A DNA stretch of 6,659 nucleotides from an uncultured Prevotella sp. Its GTDB lineage: Bacteria > Bacteroidota > Bacteroidia > Bacteroidales > Bacteroidaceae. Below are positions 1 through 5,958 of this stretch, piece by piece; within the stretch, counting starts at the first letter, position 1; each line of letters opens with the position of its first letter. The position numbers and the translations under genes are program-made. The stretch is taken from positions 1 to 6,659 of the forward strand of contig USCM01000114.1 of NCBI GenBank assembly GCA_900553155.1. The letters are read 5' to 3'. The notes below the pieces were generated by a model. The model saw nothing but the letters and a program-made list of their open reading frames with translations, was not told the DNA's origin and ran no database searches.

Positions 1-316
1 CGCGGTCCTGGATACGTGCAAACTGGTATGGATACATAGGGTCGTGCATACCGCTCACAAGCTCGTATCGCTTGGGCAGCCACTCGTTGGCGTGCTTTAC
101 AAGGATGTTGTAATCCTTTCGTGGCAGAGCCACGTCGGCATCGTCGTCCCATGGCACGAATCCCTTGTGGCGCACGGCGCCAAGCATTGTGCCCGCAATG
201 AGATAATATGTAAGATTGTGCTCACGACAAACCTTGTCTATTGCAAGCAGAATGTCGAGTATGTACTTCTGTAATTCCTTTGTCTCTTCGTCTGTTATTC
301 TTTTTTGTTCCTTCAT
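1..316 (-). CDS. LicD-family phosphotransferase, N-terminal part (runs off left edge)
   Basis: The first 105 codons of a gene whose 3' end lies outside the window. LicD proteins transfer phosphocholine or similar phospho-alcohols from a CDP-activated donor to a sugar of a surface glycan, using a nucleotidyltransferase-like fold on the cytoplasmic side. The family signature is clear: G42-T43, L45-G46-A47, R49-H50, G52-F53, P55-W56-D57-D58-D59 and D61, then P65-R66 and D68-Y69. The Asp cluster is the expected metal-binding site. The ATG at 314-316 is chosen because the signature then sits about 40 residues in, as is usual, and because the start lies 20 bases after the stop of the preceding gene in an A+T-rich leader. 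Being last after a CTP-using cytidylyltransferase suggests it consumes that enzyme's CDP-linked product (inference). The acceptor and the transferred group are unknown. Confidence 0.93.
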   Translation of the reverse strand, partial: MKEQKRITDEETKELQKYILDILLAIDKVCREHNLTYYLIAGTMLGAVRHKGFVPWDDDADVALPRKDYNILVKHANEWLPKRYELVSGMHDPMYPYQFARIQDR

Positions 317-336
317 ACCTATATTATCTATTTATT

Positions 337-1683
337 TCAAATCACAGTCATATCCTTACGGTTGTAGAAGTCGGCAAGCACCCGTACAATCTCCTCCGAC
401 ATACTGTCTGCCACGTAGTTGAAGTCGCGTCCGCTGCGTATAGTCTTAAGGAACGACAGCAACTCGTATCTCAGGCCTTCTCCGTCGAGCTGGTAGAAGT
501 AGCGTCGGTTGTTGTGCGGATTCTCGTAGCGCACCTCAAAGTAGTCGGTCTTCCACCATGGTGCAGGCACATATATGTATCCCTTGGTGCCCGACACTAT
601 CATCTCGCCTTCCGACTTAACCCCCTGCCCCACCTTAAGCGAGGCAACGGCATGCGGATATATAAAGGATATCTTGGTAAAGGCGTCGTAGTTGCGCTGC
701 TCGTTGTCAAAGCGTGTCACAATCTGCTTGCTTAGATAGTCGGTGCCCAAGAGCTGGAATATGGGCAGCATGGCTGTAGGACCCCATGCGCACACGCTGT
801 TCCACTCGAGCTGCTCCTGGCTTATGTCCTGCTCGGGGTCTACCTCGTGCAGACTTGTGCAGCTGGCGTCCACCGACACTATATCGCCTATAATGCCGCT
901 CTTGGCAAGCAGCAGCAGGCGGTTGTAAGCCATCGAGTAGGCTGTCTTTATGGCATCCAGCAGCACAACACCCTTCTCGGCGGCAAGCGCCTTAAGCTCG
1001 CGCCACTCTTCGGAGCGCAGCGTTACCGGCGACTCGCACAGCACGTGCTTGCCACACTCCAACGCCTTCTTTATCTGGCTGTAGTGCAGCTCGGGTGCCG
1101 AGATGATGTACAGGGCATCCGACGACGCAAGCAGCTCGTCGTACGAGGCGGCATGGCGTGCCTTGTCCTTAAGGCATCCGGTAAGGAAGCGGTCGTTAAG
1201 CGTATACACCTTGCCCGTCTCGAGTCCGTTGACAAACTGGCTCTCACGCTCTATCTTGTTGAGTATGGACGATTCGCCCACAAGTCCGAGCGTAATAGGC
1301 TGTTGCTCGCTGCGTATCTCGGTGCTCGACACTCCGTCGGTGCGCTCGAGGTATACCACACGACAATAGTCGTTGAGATAGTCGAACTTGCCCTTCCAGT
1401 CGGATCCTACGGTGAATATGTCGACACCAAGCCGCTTGATGTCGTCTATCTTCTGACCCTCGTACTCCTCAATAATAATCTCGTCGGCAAGTCCGGTGGC
1501 CTGCACAGCCTCAACTCGCTCCATAAGCGTCTGCTGCACGTTAATCTTGCCACGCTCGCGGTCGAACGTGTCGGACGTCACTCCAACGATGAGATAGTCG
1601 CCAAGAGCCTTGGCTCGCTTCAGCAGTCGGATGTGTCCATAATGTAGAAGGTCGTAGGTGCCGTATGTTATGACTTTAATCAT
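337..1683 (-). CDS. Bifunctional-looking protein: GCT-type cytidylyltransferase fused to degenerate Gfo/Idh/MocA oxidoreductase domain
   Basis: 448 residues in two domains. Residues 1-128 match glycerol-3-phosphate cytidylyltransferases (TagD type): GTYDLLHYGHIRLL at 8-21 holds the HxGH nucleotide-binding motif (H14, G16, H17), and RTDGVSSTEIR at 114-124 is the second CTP-binding signature. This half should join CMP from CTP to a small phosphorylated alcohol or phosphonate. Residues about 130-448 follow the Gfo/Idh/MocA plan: a Rossmann half with GKHVLCESPV at 211-220, then a C-terminal half with SGTKGYIYVPAPWW at 364-377. The usual active-site residues look absent: the glycine motif reads GLVGESSI (133-140), the EKP lysine is S219, and the usual catalytic His/Asp positions seem to be T303 and L306 (alignment by eye). 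The oxidoreductase half may therefore be non-catalytic or repurposed. The gene follows the aminotransferase by 34 bases and precedes licD-like by 20, as in an operon. The substrate is undetermined. Confidence 0.92.
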   Translation of the reverse strand: MIKVITYGTYDLLHYGHIRLLKRAKALGDYLIVGVTSDTFDRERGKINVQQTLMERVEAVQATGLADEIIIEEYEGQKIDDIKRLGVDIFTVGSDWKGKFDYLNDYCRVVYLERTDGVSSTEIRSEQQPITLGLVGESSILNKIERESQFVNGLETGKVYTLNDRFLTGCLKDKARHAASYDELLASSDALYIISAPELHYSQIKKALECGKHVLCESPVTLRSEEWRELKALAAEKGVVLLDAIKTAYSMAYNRLLLLAKSGIIGDIVSVDASCTSLHEVDPEQDISQEQLEWNSVCAWGPTAMLPIFQLLGTDYLSKQIVTRFDNEQRNYDAFTKISFIYPHAVASLKVGQGVKSEGEMIVSGTKGYIYVPAPWWKTDYFEVRYENPHNNRRYFYQLDGEGLRYELLSFLKTIRSGRDFNYVADSMSEEIVRVLADFYNRKDMTVI

Positions 1684-1717
1684 ATATCTGTGTTGTAGGG
1701 TGTTTATACTTTTATAA

Positions 1718-2791
1718 TTATAGTAGACCTCGTCGCTGCATATCCTTCAATGCCTCAACAAGTGTGGTGTTGTCGTCGGTGGTTATGGCTCCGAGATGAC
1801 CTACACGGAACACCTTGTCTGCCATGTCGCCTCCGTTGGGGCATATCCATATTCCGTACTCGTCCTTAAGACGGAGGAAGATGTCGTAAGCCGATACATT
1901 GTGTGGGTGAAGAGGTGTGACGGCGTTGCTCAACGACTGCGACACGATGGTGAACGGCATATCGGCTATCTTCGAACGGAAGTCGGCAGCCAACTCAGCC
2001 ATACGCTTATTCTCGCTCTCCACGCCTCCAGCCTGCTCTATCTCGCGCAGACGTGCGTTGATTTGACGCAGGATGCCCACGGCGGGAGTGAATGGTGTCT
2101 GTCCACGCTCACCATTCTTAAGCGCGTCCTTGAGGTTGAAGTACATCGACTTAACCTCTCGGCTGCAAACACGCTCTACGGCGTTGGGTGCAAGCACTAT
2201 AAGAGAGATGCCCGGAGGACATGCCAAGGCCTTCTGCGAGCCTGTTATCATGACGTCCACACCGAGCTTAGCCATATCGAAGGGGTCGGCAAGGAAGGAG
2301 CTAATGCTGTCTACCACAAGGAAGATGCCGTTGCGGTGGCAGAAGTCGCTTATGAGCTGTATGTCGTAGAGCACACCTGTAGACGTCTCGTCGAGGTTGA
2401 CGAGGAATCCGGTGTAGCCCTTGTCCTCGTACGGGGCAAGATGCTCGGCTGTGAGAGCGCATCCCATATCGAGCTTTATCTCTGTATGGGGTATGTCGTG
2501 TATCTCGCATAGCTGCACAAAGCGGTGGCCAAAGCTACCGCCGTTTACCACGAGCACACGGTCTTTAGGTGTAAAGACATTCATCACCGTGGCTTCCATA
2601 GATGCTGTACCCGAACCTGTGATAAACACTACGCGTGCTCCTTCGGGAGCCTTGGCAAACTTCTTTACAAGCTCTTCGTTCTCCTTCATTGTCTCCGAGA
2701 ACTCAGCTGTACGGAAATAAGGTACCTGTTCCTCGCCGATTGCCCTTACGGCATCGCTCGACATAACTGGTCCTACTGTAAAATTAAGCAT
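1718..2791 (-). CDS. Class V PLP-dependent aminotransferase (AGT / 2-aminoethylphosphonate transaminase-like)
   Basis: A full-length, 357-residue fold-type I aminotransferase of class V. Seen: the opening NFTVGPV (3-9); the cofactor phosphate-binding segment TGSGTASMEA (58-67); D161 in VVDSISS, which should contact the pyridine nitrogen; the Schiff-base lysine K187 in TGSQKALACPPG; and R329 in FRVGHLG, the usual substrate-carboxylate arginine. It should be cytosolic and move an amino group from an amino acid donor to an aldehyde or ketone. Such proteins are often annotated as alanine/serine-glyoxylate or 2-aminoethylphosphonate-pyruvate transaminase. The SQKALACPPG lysine segment resembles the glyoxylate type more than the ANKC..GVPGF segment I recall for PhnW, so an AEP role is not secure. 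Its place between a CDP-glycerol phosphotransferase homologue and a cytidylyltransferase suggests it makes an amino-alcohol phosphate or phosphonate headgroup for CTP activation (inference). The 94-base leader shows no convincing promoter. Confidence 0.93.
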   Translation of the reverse strand: MLNFTVGPVMSSDAVRAIGEEQVPYFRTAEFSETMKENEELVKKFAKAPEGARVVFITGSGTASMEATVMNVFTPKDRVLVVNGGSFGHRFVQLCEIHDIPHTEIKLDMGCALTAEHLAPYEDKGYTGFLVNLDETSTGVLYDIQLISDFCHRNGIFLVVDSISSFLADPFDMAKLGVDVMITGSQKALACPPGISLIVLAPNAVERVCSREVKSMYFNLKDALKNGERGQTPFTPAVGILRQINARLREIEQAGGVESENKRMAELAADFRSKIADMPFTIVSQSLSNAVTPLHPHNVSAYDIFLRLKDEYGIWICPNGGDMADKVFRVGHLGAITTDDNTTLVEALKDMQRRGLL

Positions 2792-2885
2792 ATCTTGTAT
2801 TCTTTTCTATAAACAATAAATAACCGTTTGGTCAATATATTGCATACTATAATGCGTTTTTTTAAAATATAATAAACCCTATCCC
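2792..2885 (-). other. A+T-rich intergenic leader before the aminotransferase
   Basis: This 94-base non-coding gap is A+T-rich, unlike the flanking genes. It holds a perfect 10-base palindrome, CAATATATTG (2833-2842), and a short GCAT/ATGC dyad (2842-2855). Neither is followed on the minus strand by a U-run, so no intrinsic terminator is supported. A weak TATATTTT near 2868-2876 on the minus strand differs from TAnnTTTG in its last base and has no visible -33 partner. The gap may just be a long leader within one operon, or it may hold a regulator site or an unrecognised promoter. Confidence 0.35.
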
Positions 2886-3947
2886 CTATCGCTTAATCCA
2901 TCCGAAGGTCTTGATGCTGGTGTACTTGCGCCACAGGTTAAGGCTGCGCTTGCGTGGCACGCCGTGTCGGCGTATATAGTCGGCAGCCGCCTCTATCATG
3001 CGCTTGCACACACATCCGTCGAGATAAGGGTCGTAGTTGTCCACAATCCACTGGCGTCGGGCTATAGCCTCGGGGTCGCTCAAGGCGCGGTCGTAAGCCT
3101 CGCAAAGGGTGGCTGGGGTTGGTATGTTCTCCCAATAGATGTCCTTGGCAATGGTGCCAATGGTGATGACGGGGCGCGACAGCAGCAGAAACTCGTACAC
3201 AGCCGACGACGTATCGCTTATCAACACGTCGCTCATAAGCTGATACTTGGTGATGTTCTCGCCCTGATCTACAAATATAACGTTGCTCTTGCCTTCTGCC
3301 CAAGCACGGTATTCGTCTGCCCACTCCTTGCAGGTAAGCGGATGAAACTTCATAAGCACCAACGCGTCGTTGCGCTCTGCCAGCTCGCCCAGCTTCTCCT
3401 TCATGCCCTCCAAGGGCAGCGACGTGAGCTTTGGCGAGAATGTCGGGGCATAGAGTATGATGCGCTTGCAGCCCGACTGCTGCAGCAGACGCTGCCTCTC
3501 GTCGTCGTACTTGTGCAGGTTGCGCTTTATCCAGTCTTGCTTTGGCCATCCCGTCTCTACCACCTCAAAGTCGCCGTACTTTTGAGCCAATGCCTTAAAG
3601 TGTGAGGTGAAGTAGGGGCCTTGTGTGAAGTAGGTGTCGAAGTAGCGGCGTATTATCCAGTGATCCTTCTTCTCGGCTGCATAGCCGTGGAACACCTGAA
3701 TCTTTACTCCGGGCAGATAATATGGCACAATGTTGCCTGGCACGAACACTGCATCTGGCGAAAAGTTGTAAGCTTCTTGTATGGAGTTGGTCCAACGCAC
3801 CTTTGAGGCATACTCAAAGGTCTTGATCTTGGGCTGGTGTATGTACCACATCACCTCGTGTGGCAGATTGTTGTCTGCCACATACTCTTGTAGTGGGTTA
3901 AGTATGTCGATAGCGTATCTATTCTCGCAAAACAGTAATATTCTCAT
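2886..3947 (-). CDS. CDP-glycerol glycerophosphotransferase-like (TagB/TagF family)
   Basis: 353 residues resembling the catalytic part of CDP-glycerol:glycerophosphotransferases, GT-B-fold enzymes that transfer glycerol phosphate (or related polyol phosphates) from a CDP donor in teichoic-acid and capsule synthesis. Seen: an N-terminal Rossmann-like strand MRILLFCEN (1-9); QVFHGYAAEKK (84-94) with H87-G88, matching the family's QxxHG motif; ILYAPTF (164-170); KFHPL (200-204) with H202-P203; and MSDVLISDTSSAVYEF (238-253), matching the SDxLIxDxSS donor-site motif. There is no signal peptide. The C-terminus is basic (RKRSLNLWRKY), as for membrane-surface association. It is the first gene after the terminator and putative promoter upstream, so it probably heads a separate transcript containing the aminotransferase, cytidylyltransferase fusion and LicD genes. 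It may use the CDP-linked product of that set rather than CDP-glycerol (inference). Family call firm; substrate open. Confidence 0.92.
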   Translation of the reverse strand: MRILLFCENRYAIDILNPLQEYVADNNLPHEVMWYIHQPKIKTFEYASKVRWTNSIQEAYNFSPDAVFVPGNIVPYYLPGVKIQVFHGYAAEKKDHWIIRRYFDTYFTQGPYFTSHFKALAQKYGDFEVVETGWPKQDWIKRNLHKYDDERQRLLQQSGCKRIILYAPTFSPKLTSLPLEGMKEKLGELAERNDALVLMKFHPLTCKEWADEYRAWAEGKSNVIFVDQGENITKYQLMSDVLISDTSSAVYEFLLLSRPVITIGTIAKDIYWENIPTPATLCEAYDRALSDPEAIARRQWIVDNYDPYLDGCVCKRMIEAAADYIRRHGVPRKRSLNLWRKYTSIKTFGWIKR

Positions 3948-4003
3948 CGTGTCGGCCGTTTTTCAGTTTTTACACCATTTTATTGGTTGTTTACATTATT
4001 TTG

Positions 4004-4011
4004 CAAAGTTA
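4004..4011 (-). promoter_or_regulatory. Putative Bacteroidota -7 promoter element (TAACTTTG)
   Basis: On the minus strand this reads TAACTTTG, a full match to the Bacteroidota primary sigma -7 consensus TAnnTTTG. Transcription would start near 3999, giving a leader of about 50 bases to the ATG at 3947. The element lies just after the U-tract of the hairpin terminator, where the next transcription unit should begin. No TTG-type -33 box is visible at the expected distance. That region falls inside the terminator stem, so the assignment rests on the -7 element and position only. Confidence 0.55.
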
Positions 4012-4020
4012 TAAATAAAA

Positions 4021-4078
4021 AAGCGTTTGGTGTTATATTTCTATTAATAATGTGTGAAATATTATACACCCAACGCTT
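4021..4078 (-). terminator. Strong intrinsic terminator hairpin after the LPS kinase-like gene
   Basis: An inverted repeat with arms 4021-4041 and 4056-4078. Outer stem: 4021-4027 pairs with 4072-4078, then one mismatch. Middle: 4029-4033 pairs with 4066-4070. Inner: 4035-4041 (ATATTTC) pairs with 4056-4062 (GAAATAT) after small bulges, leaving a 14-base loop. On the minus strand the stem is followed directly by a U-rich tail (TTTTTTATTTAT, 4011-4022), but no such tail follows on the plus strand. It therefore terminates right-to-left transcription. It begins 24 bases after the stop of the kinase-like gene, separating the lipid A/core block from the CDP-linked block. Confidence 0.85.
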
Positions 4079-4102
4079 AAAACTAATATATTTCGTGATA
4101 TT

Positions 4103-4873
4103 CTACTTAAATATCTTGAGCATCGACTTGCGTCTACGCCACTTTTCGTCGTGTACCTTCTTTACCTCAACAAGCTTCTCAATCGTCTCAACGGGCAGTT
4201 TTCTGCACTCCACATACTGCTCTGCCACGTATCTAAAGAGGTCGTATCTGCCTGTGAATCGGGTCAGATTCTCCATACATTCTGCCAAGGGCAGCTGCTC
4301 GCCTTGCGGCATAAACCTCATACGGTTGATGTCGATAAGCGAGAAGTGGCACTGGCTGTCGTCCTGGACGCTGTACAGCACGTTGGTAGAGTTGAGGTCG
4401 ATGTCGAGCACGCCCTGCTCGTGCAGACGTGCCACGAAGCAAGCAAAAGAGGCTGCTATGCTGCGGTCGAACTGCTCGGGGTCGTTGAGCGGGGTCTTTA
4501 TAGGCTCGTTGTAGTCGGTAGCCGATACGTAGTAGCAATAATCAATCAGCCCTACCCTACTGGTTTCGACATAGGCTATAGGCTCCGGTGTGTCGAATCC
4601 GCGGCGCAACAGCTCATGGGCGTTGTCAAAAGCGCTCTGTGCCTTCGTTCGGCGGAAGAAGGTGTAGGCTATCTTCTGGGCTGCATTGGGACGCTTGTAG
4701 CGCTTTACACACACCTCACGGGGCAAGCCGCGCCACTCTACGTTGAATATCTTTATAGTGTTGCGGCCGTCGAACACTACCCTGCCCTCCTTGTCGAACC
4801 TTTTGTGCAGAGATACTATAAAGTTGTGAGCATCGTTGCAAGCAACATATTTGGGGCTTATCTCTATCTTCAT
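4103..4873 (-). CDS. LPS kinase-like protein (Kdo kinase / WaaP / InaA family)
   Basis: 256 residues with a minimal protein-kinase-like fold of the type that phosphorylates Kdo or heptose in the LPS inner core. Seen: VCVKRYK (54-60) with a candidate ATP-binding lysine K57; FDNAHELLRRGFDTPEP (82-98) with E87 as the probable helix-C glutamate; LHEQGVLDIDLNSTNVL (150-166) as the catalytic loop, with D159 as base and N164 as metal ligand; and SLIDINRMRF (178-187), where D181 replaces the DFG aspartate. The usual His of the HxD/HAD-type loop is D157. The C-terminus is very basic (KWRRRKSMLK), fitting a membrane-surface enzyme. No signal peptide or membrane helix is visible. It starts 3 bases after the stop of the family 10 glycosyltransferase, implying translational coupling, and is followed by a strong terminator, so it is the last gene of its transcript. 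Kdo 4-phosphorylation is a reasonable guess; the acceptor is not shown. Confidence 0.88.
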   Translation of the reverse strand: MKIEISPKYVACNDAHNFIVSLHKRFDKEGRVVFDGRNTIKIFNVEWRGLPREVCVKRYKRPNAAQKIAYTFFRRTKAQSAFDNAHELLRRGFDTPEPIAYVETSRVGLIDYCYYVSATDYNEPIKTPLNDPEQFDRSIAASFACFVARLHEQGVLDIDLNSTNVLYSVQDDSQCHFSLIDINRMRFMPQGEQLPLAECMENLTRFTGRYDLFRYVAEQYVECRKLPVETIEKLVEVKKVHDEKWRRRKSMLKIFK

Positions 4874-4876
4874 ACT

Positions 4877-5929
4877 CTACTTTCCTCCATTCTTAAGACG
4901 GTTGCCGCAGAAGGCGTCTATAAGGCGCATCTTGAGCTTGTAGTAGGCACGCACCACCAGATAATTCCAGAAGTTGTGTATCTCGTGCATCGAGTGGCAC
5001 GGCTTGAGGGTTACGTTCTCACGCGGCGCGTCCGGGTTGAGCGTGTCGCAGAGCGACGCAATATACTCAAACATATTATACTTGTCGAGCACCAAACGCT
5101 TGCTCTCGGCAAGAGCCTCACGTGCCTTGGTGTAGGTGTCGTTGGCTATGACACGGTCGATGGCAGCCACTGTCTTGTCAAAATCGTCGATGTCTATTAG
5201 TGTCATACTGTCCTTGGGGAAGTACTGGTCGACGTTGGTGCAGCCGTAATACAGCGGATAGGTGTCGCAAAGAAAACAGTCGGACAGCTTCTCGGTCCAG
5301 TAATAATCCTGCGACGAGTTTTCTATCACGATGTGATACTTGTACTGCGACAGCACGTCCCACTTGTCGGCAAAGTCGTTGAAGCCGTGTCCGAAGACGT
5401 CGAGCTGGTCGCCATAATACGCCTTGAGCCTCTCTACAAACTTGATGCGCTTGATGTGTCCTGCCGTAAATGCCTTGTTGCTTGTAATGACGGATATAAG
5501 CTTGGTCTTCTTGGGTGCCGGATCGTTCTTAAACGAGTTGTAGTCGTGCGTAAAGGCATAGTTGCCGTCGGGCTTTCGGTAGTAGCCCACAAACCATGGC
5601 AGTATGGCAGGGCCGAAGTGTACGTTGGGATGGCGAGTCTGCTGCTGGCAAGTGCACACCATACCAAACTGTCTGAGGTAGTTGCCGGGATAGACAAGCA
5701 CCGAGCGCGGCTCTGTGGTGAGCATGATGGTGTTCTGCCTTGCCACGTGGCATGTCTCCACATCGCGCAGCCCCTTGCCCTGCACAACCCAGAAGTCGGG
5801 GTCTTCCACATCCTCGTTGATGTAGAACCTGTATCTGCCGTCTTGCGACATCAGCGTGCCGTCTTTGGTCTGGCGATACATTATTTTTCCGAGAATGGGA
5901 CGGTATGGCGTTAGCTTTACTTTGTACAT
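4877..5929 (-). CDS. Glycosyltransferase family 10 (fucosyltransferase-like)
   Basis: 350 residues with the C-terminal donor-binding domain of GT10 alpha-1,3/4-fucosyltransferases. Seen: VFGHGFND (178-185), the counterpart of the VxxYGRC segment; YKYHIVIENSSQDYYWTEKL (196-215), which holds the hallmark E203-N204 and T212-E213-K214-L215; then YPLYYGCTNVDQYFP (224-238) and IDIDDF (245-250), matching the PVVxG..Y..F.P and DDF stretches. The N-terminal 140 residues form the less conserved acceptor domain. No signal peptide is seen; the protein should act in the cytosol at the inner membrane. It probably adds fucose or a similar deoxysugar from a GDP-sugar to an LPS core or O-glycan acceptor, although the family alone does not fix the sugar. 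It lies 29 bases after the acyltransferase gene and 3 before the LPS kinase-like gene, so an LPS role is likely. ATG at 5929 is preferred; M17 is the nearest alternative. Confidence 0.9.
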   Translation of the reverse strand: MYKVKLTPYRPILGKIMYRQTKDGTLMSQDGRYRFYINEDVEDPDFWVVQGKGLRDVETCHVARQNTIMLTTEPRSVLVYPGNYLRQFGMVCTCQQQTRHPNVHFGPAILPWFVGYYRKPDGNYAFTHDYNSFKNDPAPKKTKLISVITSNKAFTAGHIKRIKFVERLKAYYGDQLDVFGHGFNDFADKWDVLSQYKYHIVIENSSQDYYWTEKLSDCFLCDTYPLYYGCTNVDQYFPKDSMTLIDIDDFDKTVAAIDRVIANDTYTKAREALAESKRLVLDKYNMFEYIASLCDTLNPDAPRENVTLKPCHSMHEIHNFWNYLVVRAYYKLKMRLIDAFCGNRLKNGGK

Positions 5930-5958
5930 ATATTGTTTTGCTGATTGTTTTGACTTGT

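Noticed and set aside
241..1647. Long plus-strand open frames (for example 241-735 and 847-1647) opposite the fusion gene
   Set aside because: They have no recognisable motifs and lie wholly antisense to a gene with clear family signatures; they are compositional shadows.
2825..2832. CGTTTGGT shared between the 94-base gap and the terminator stem (4024-4031)
   Set aside because: Only eight bases are shared, with no matching flanks or second copy of the opposite arm in the gap; chance similarity is adequate.
2842..2865. GCAT/ATGC dyad followed by a T-run on the plus strand, a possible terminator
   Set aside because: The stem is only four base pairs, and the T-run is oriented for plus-strand transcription although no plus-strand gene exists here.
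4151..5200. 349-codon plus-strand open frame spanning the kinase-like and GT10 genes
   Set aside because: It is antisense to two genes with conserved catalytic motifs, crosses their junction, and its translation is low-complexity Val/Leu-rich with no family resemblance.
5932..5952. Two copies of ATTGTTTTG, 12 bases apart, between the acyltransferase and GT10 genes
   Set aside because: Short A+T-rich repeat in a 29-base spacer; no dyad or known operator pattern supports a function.
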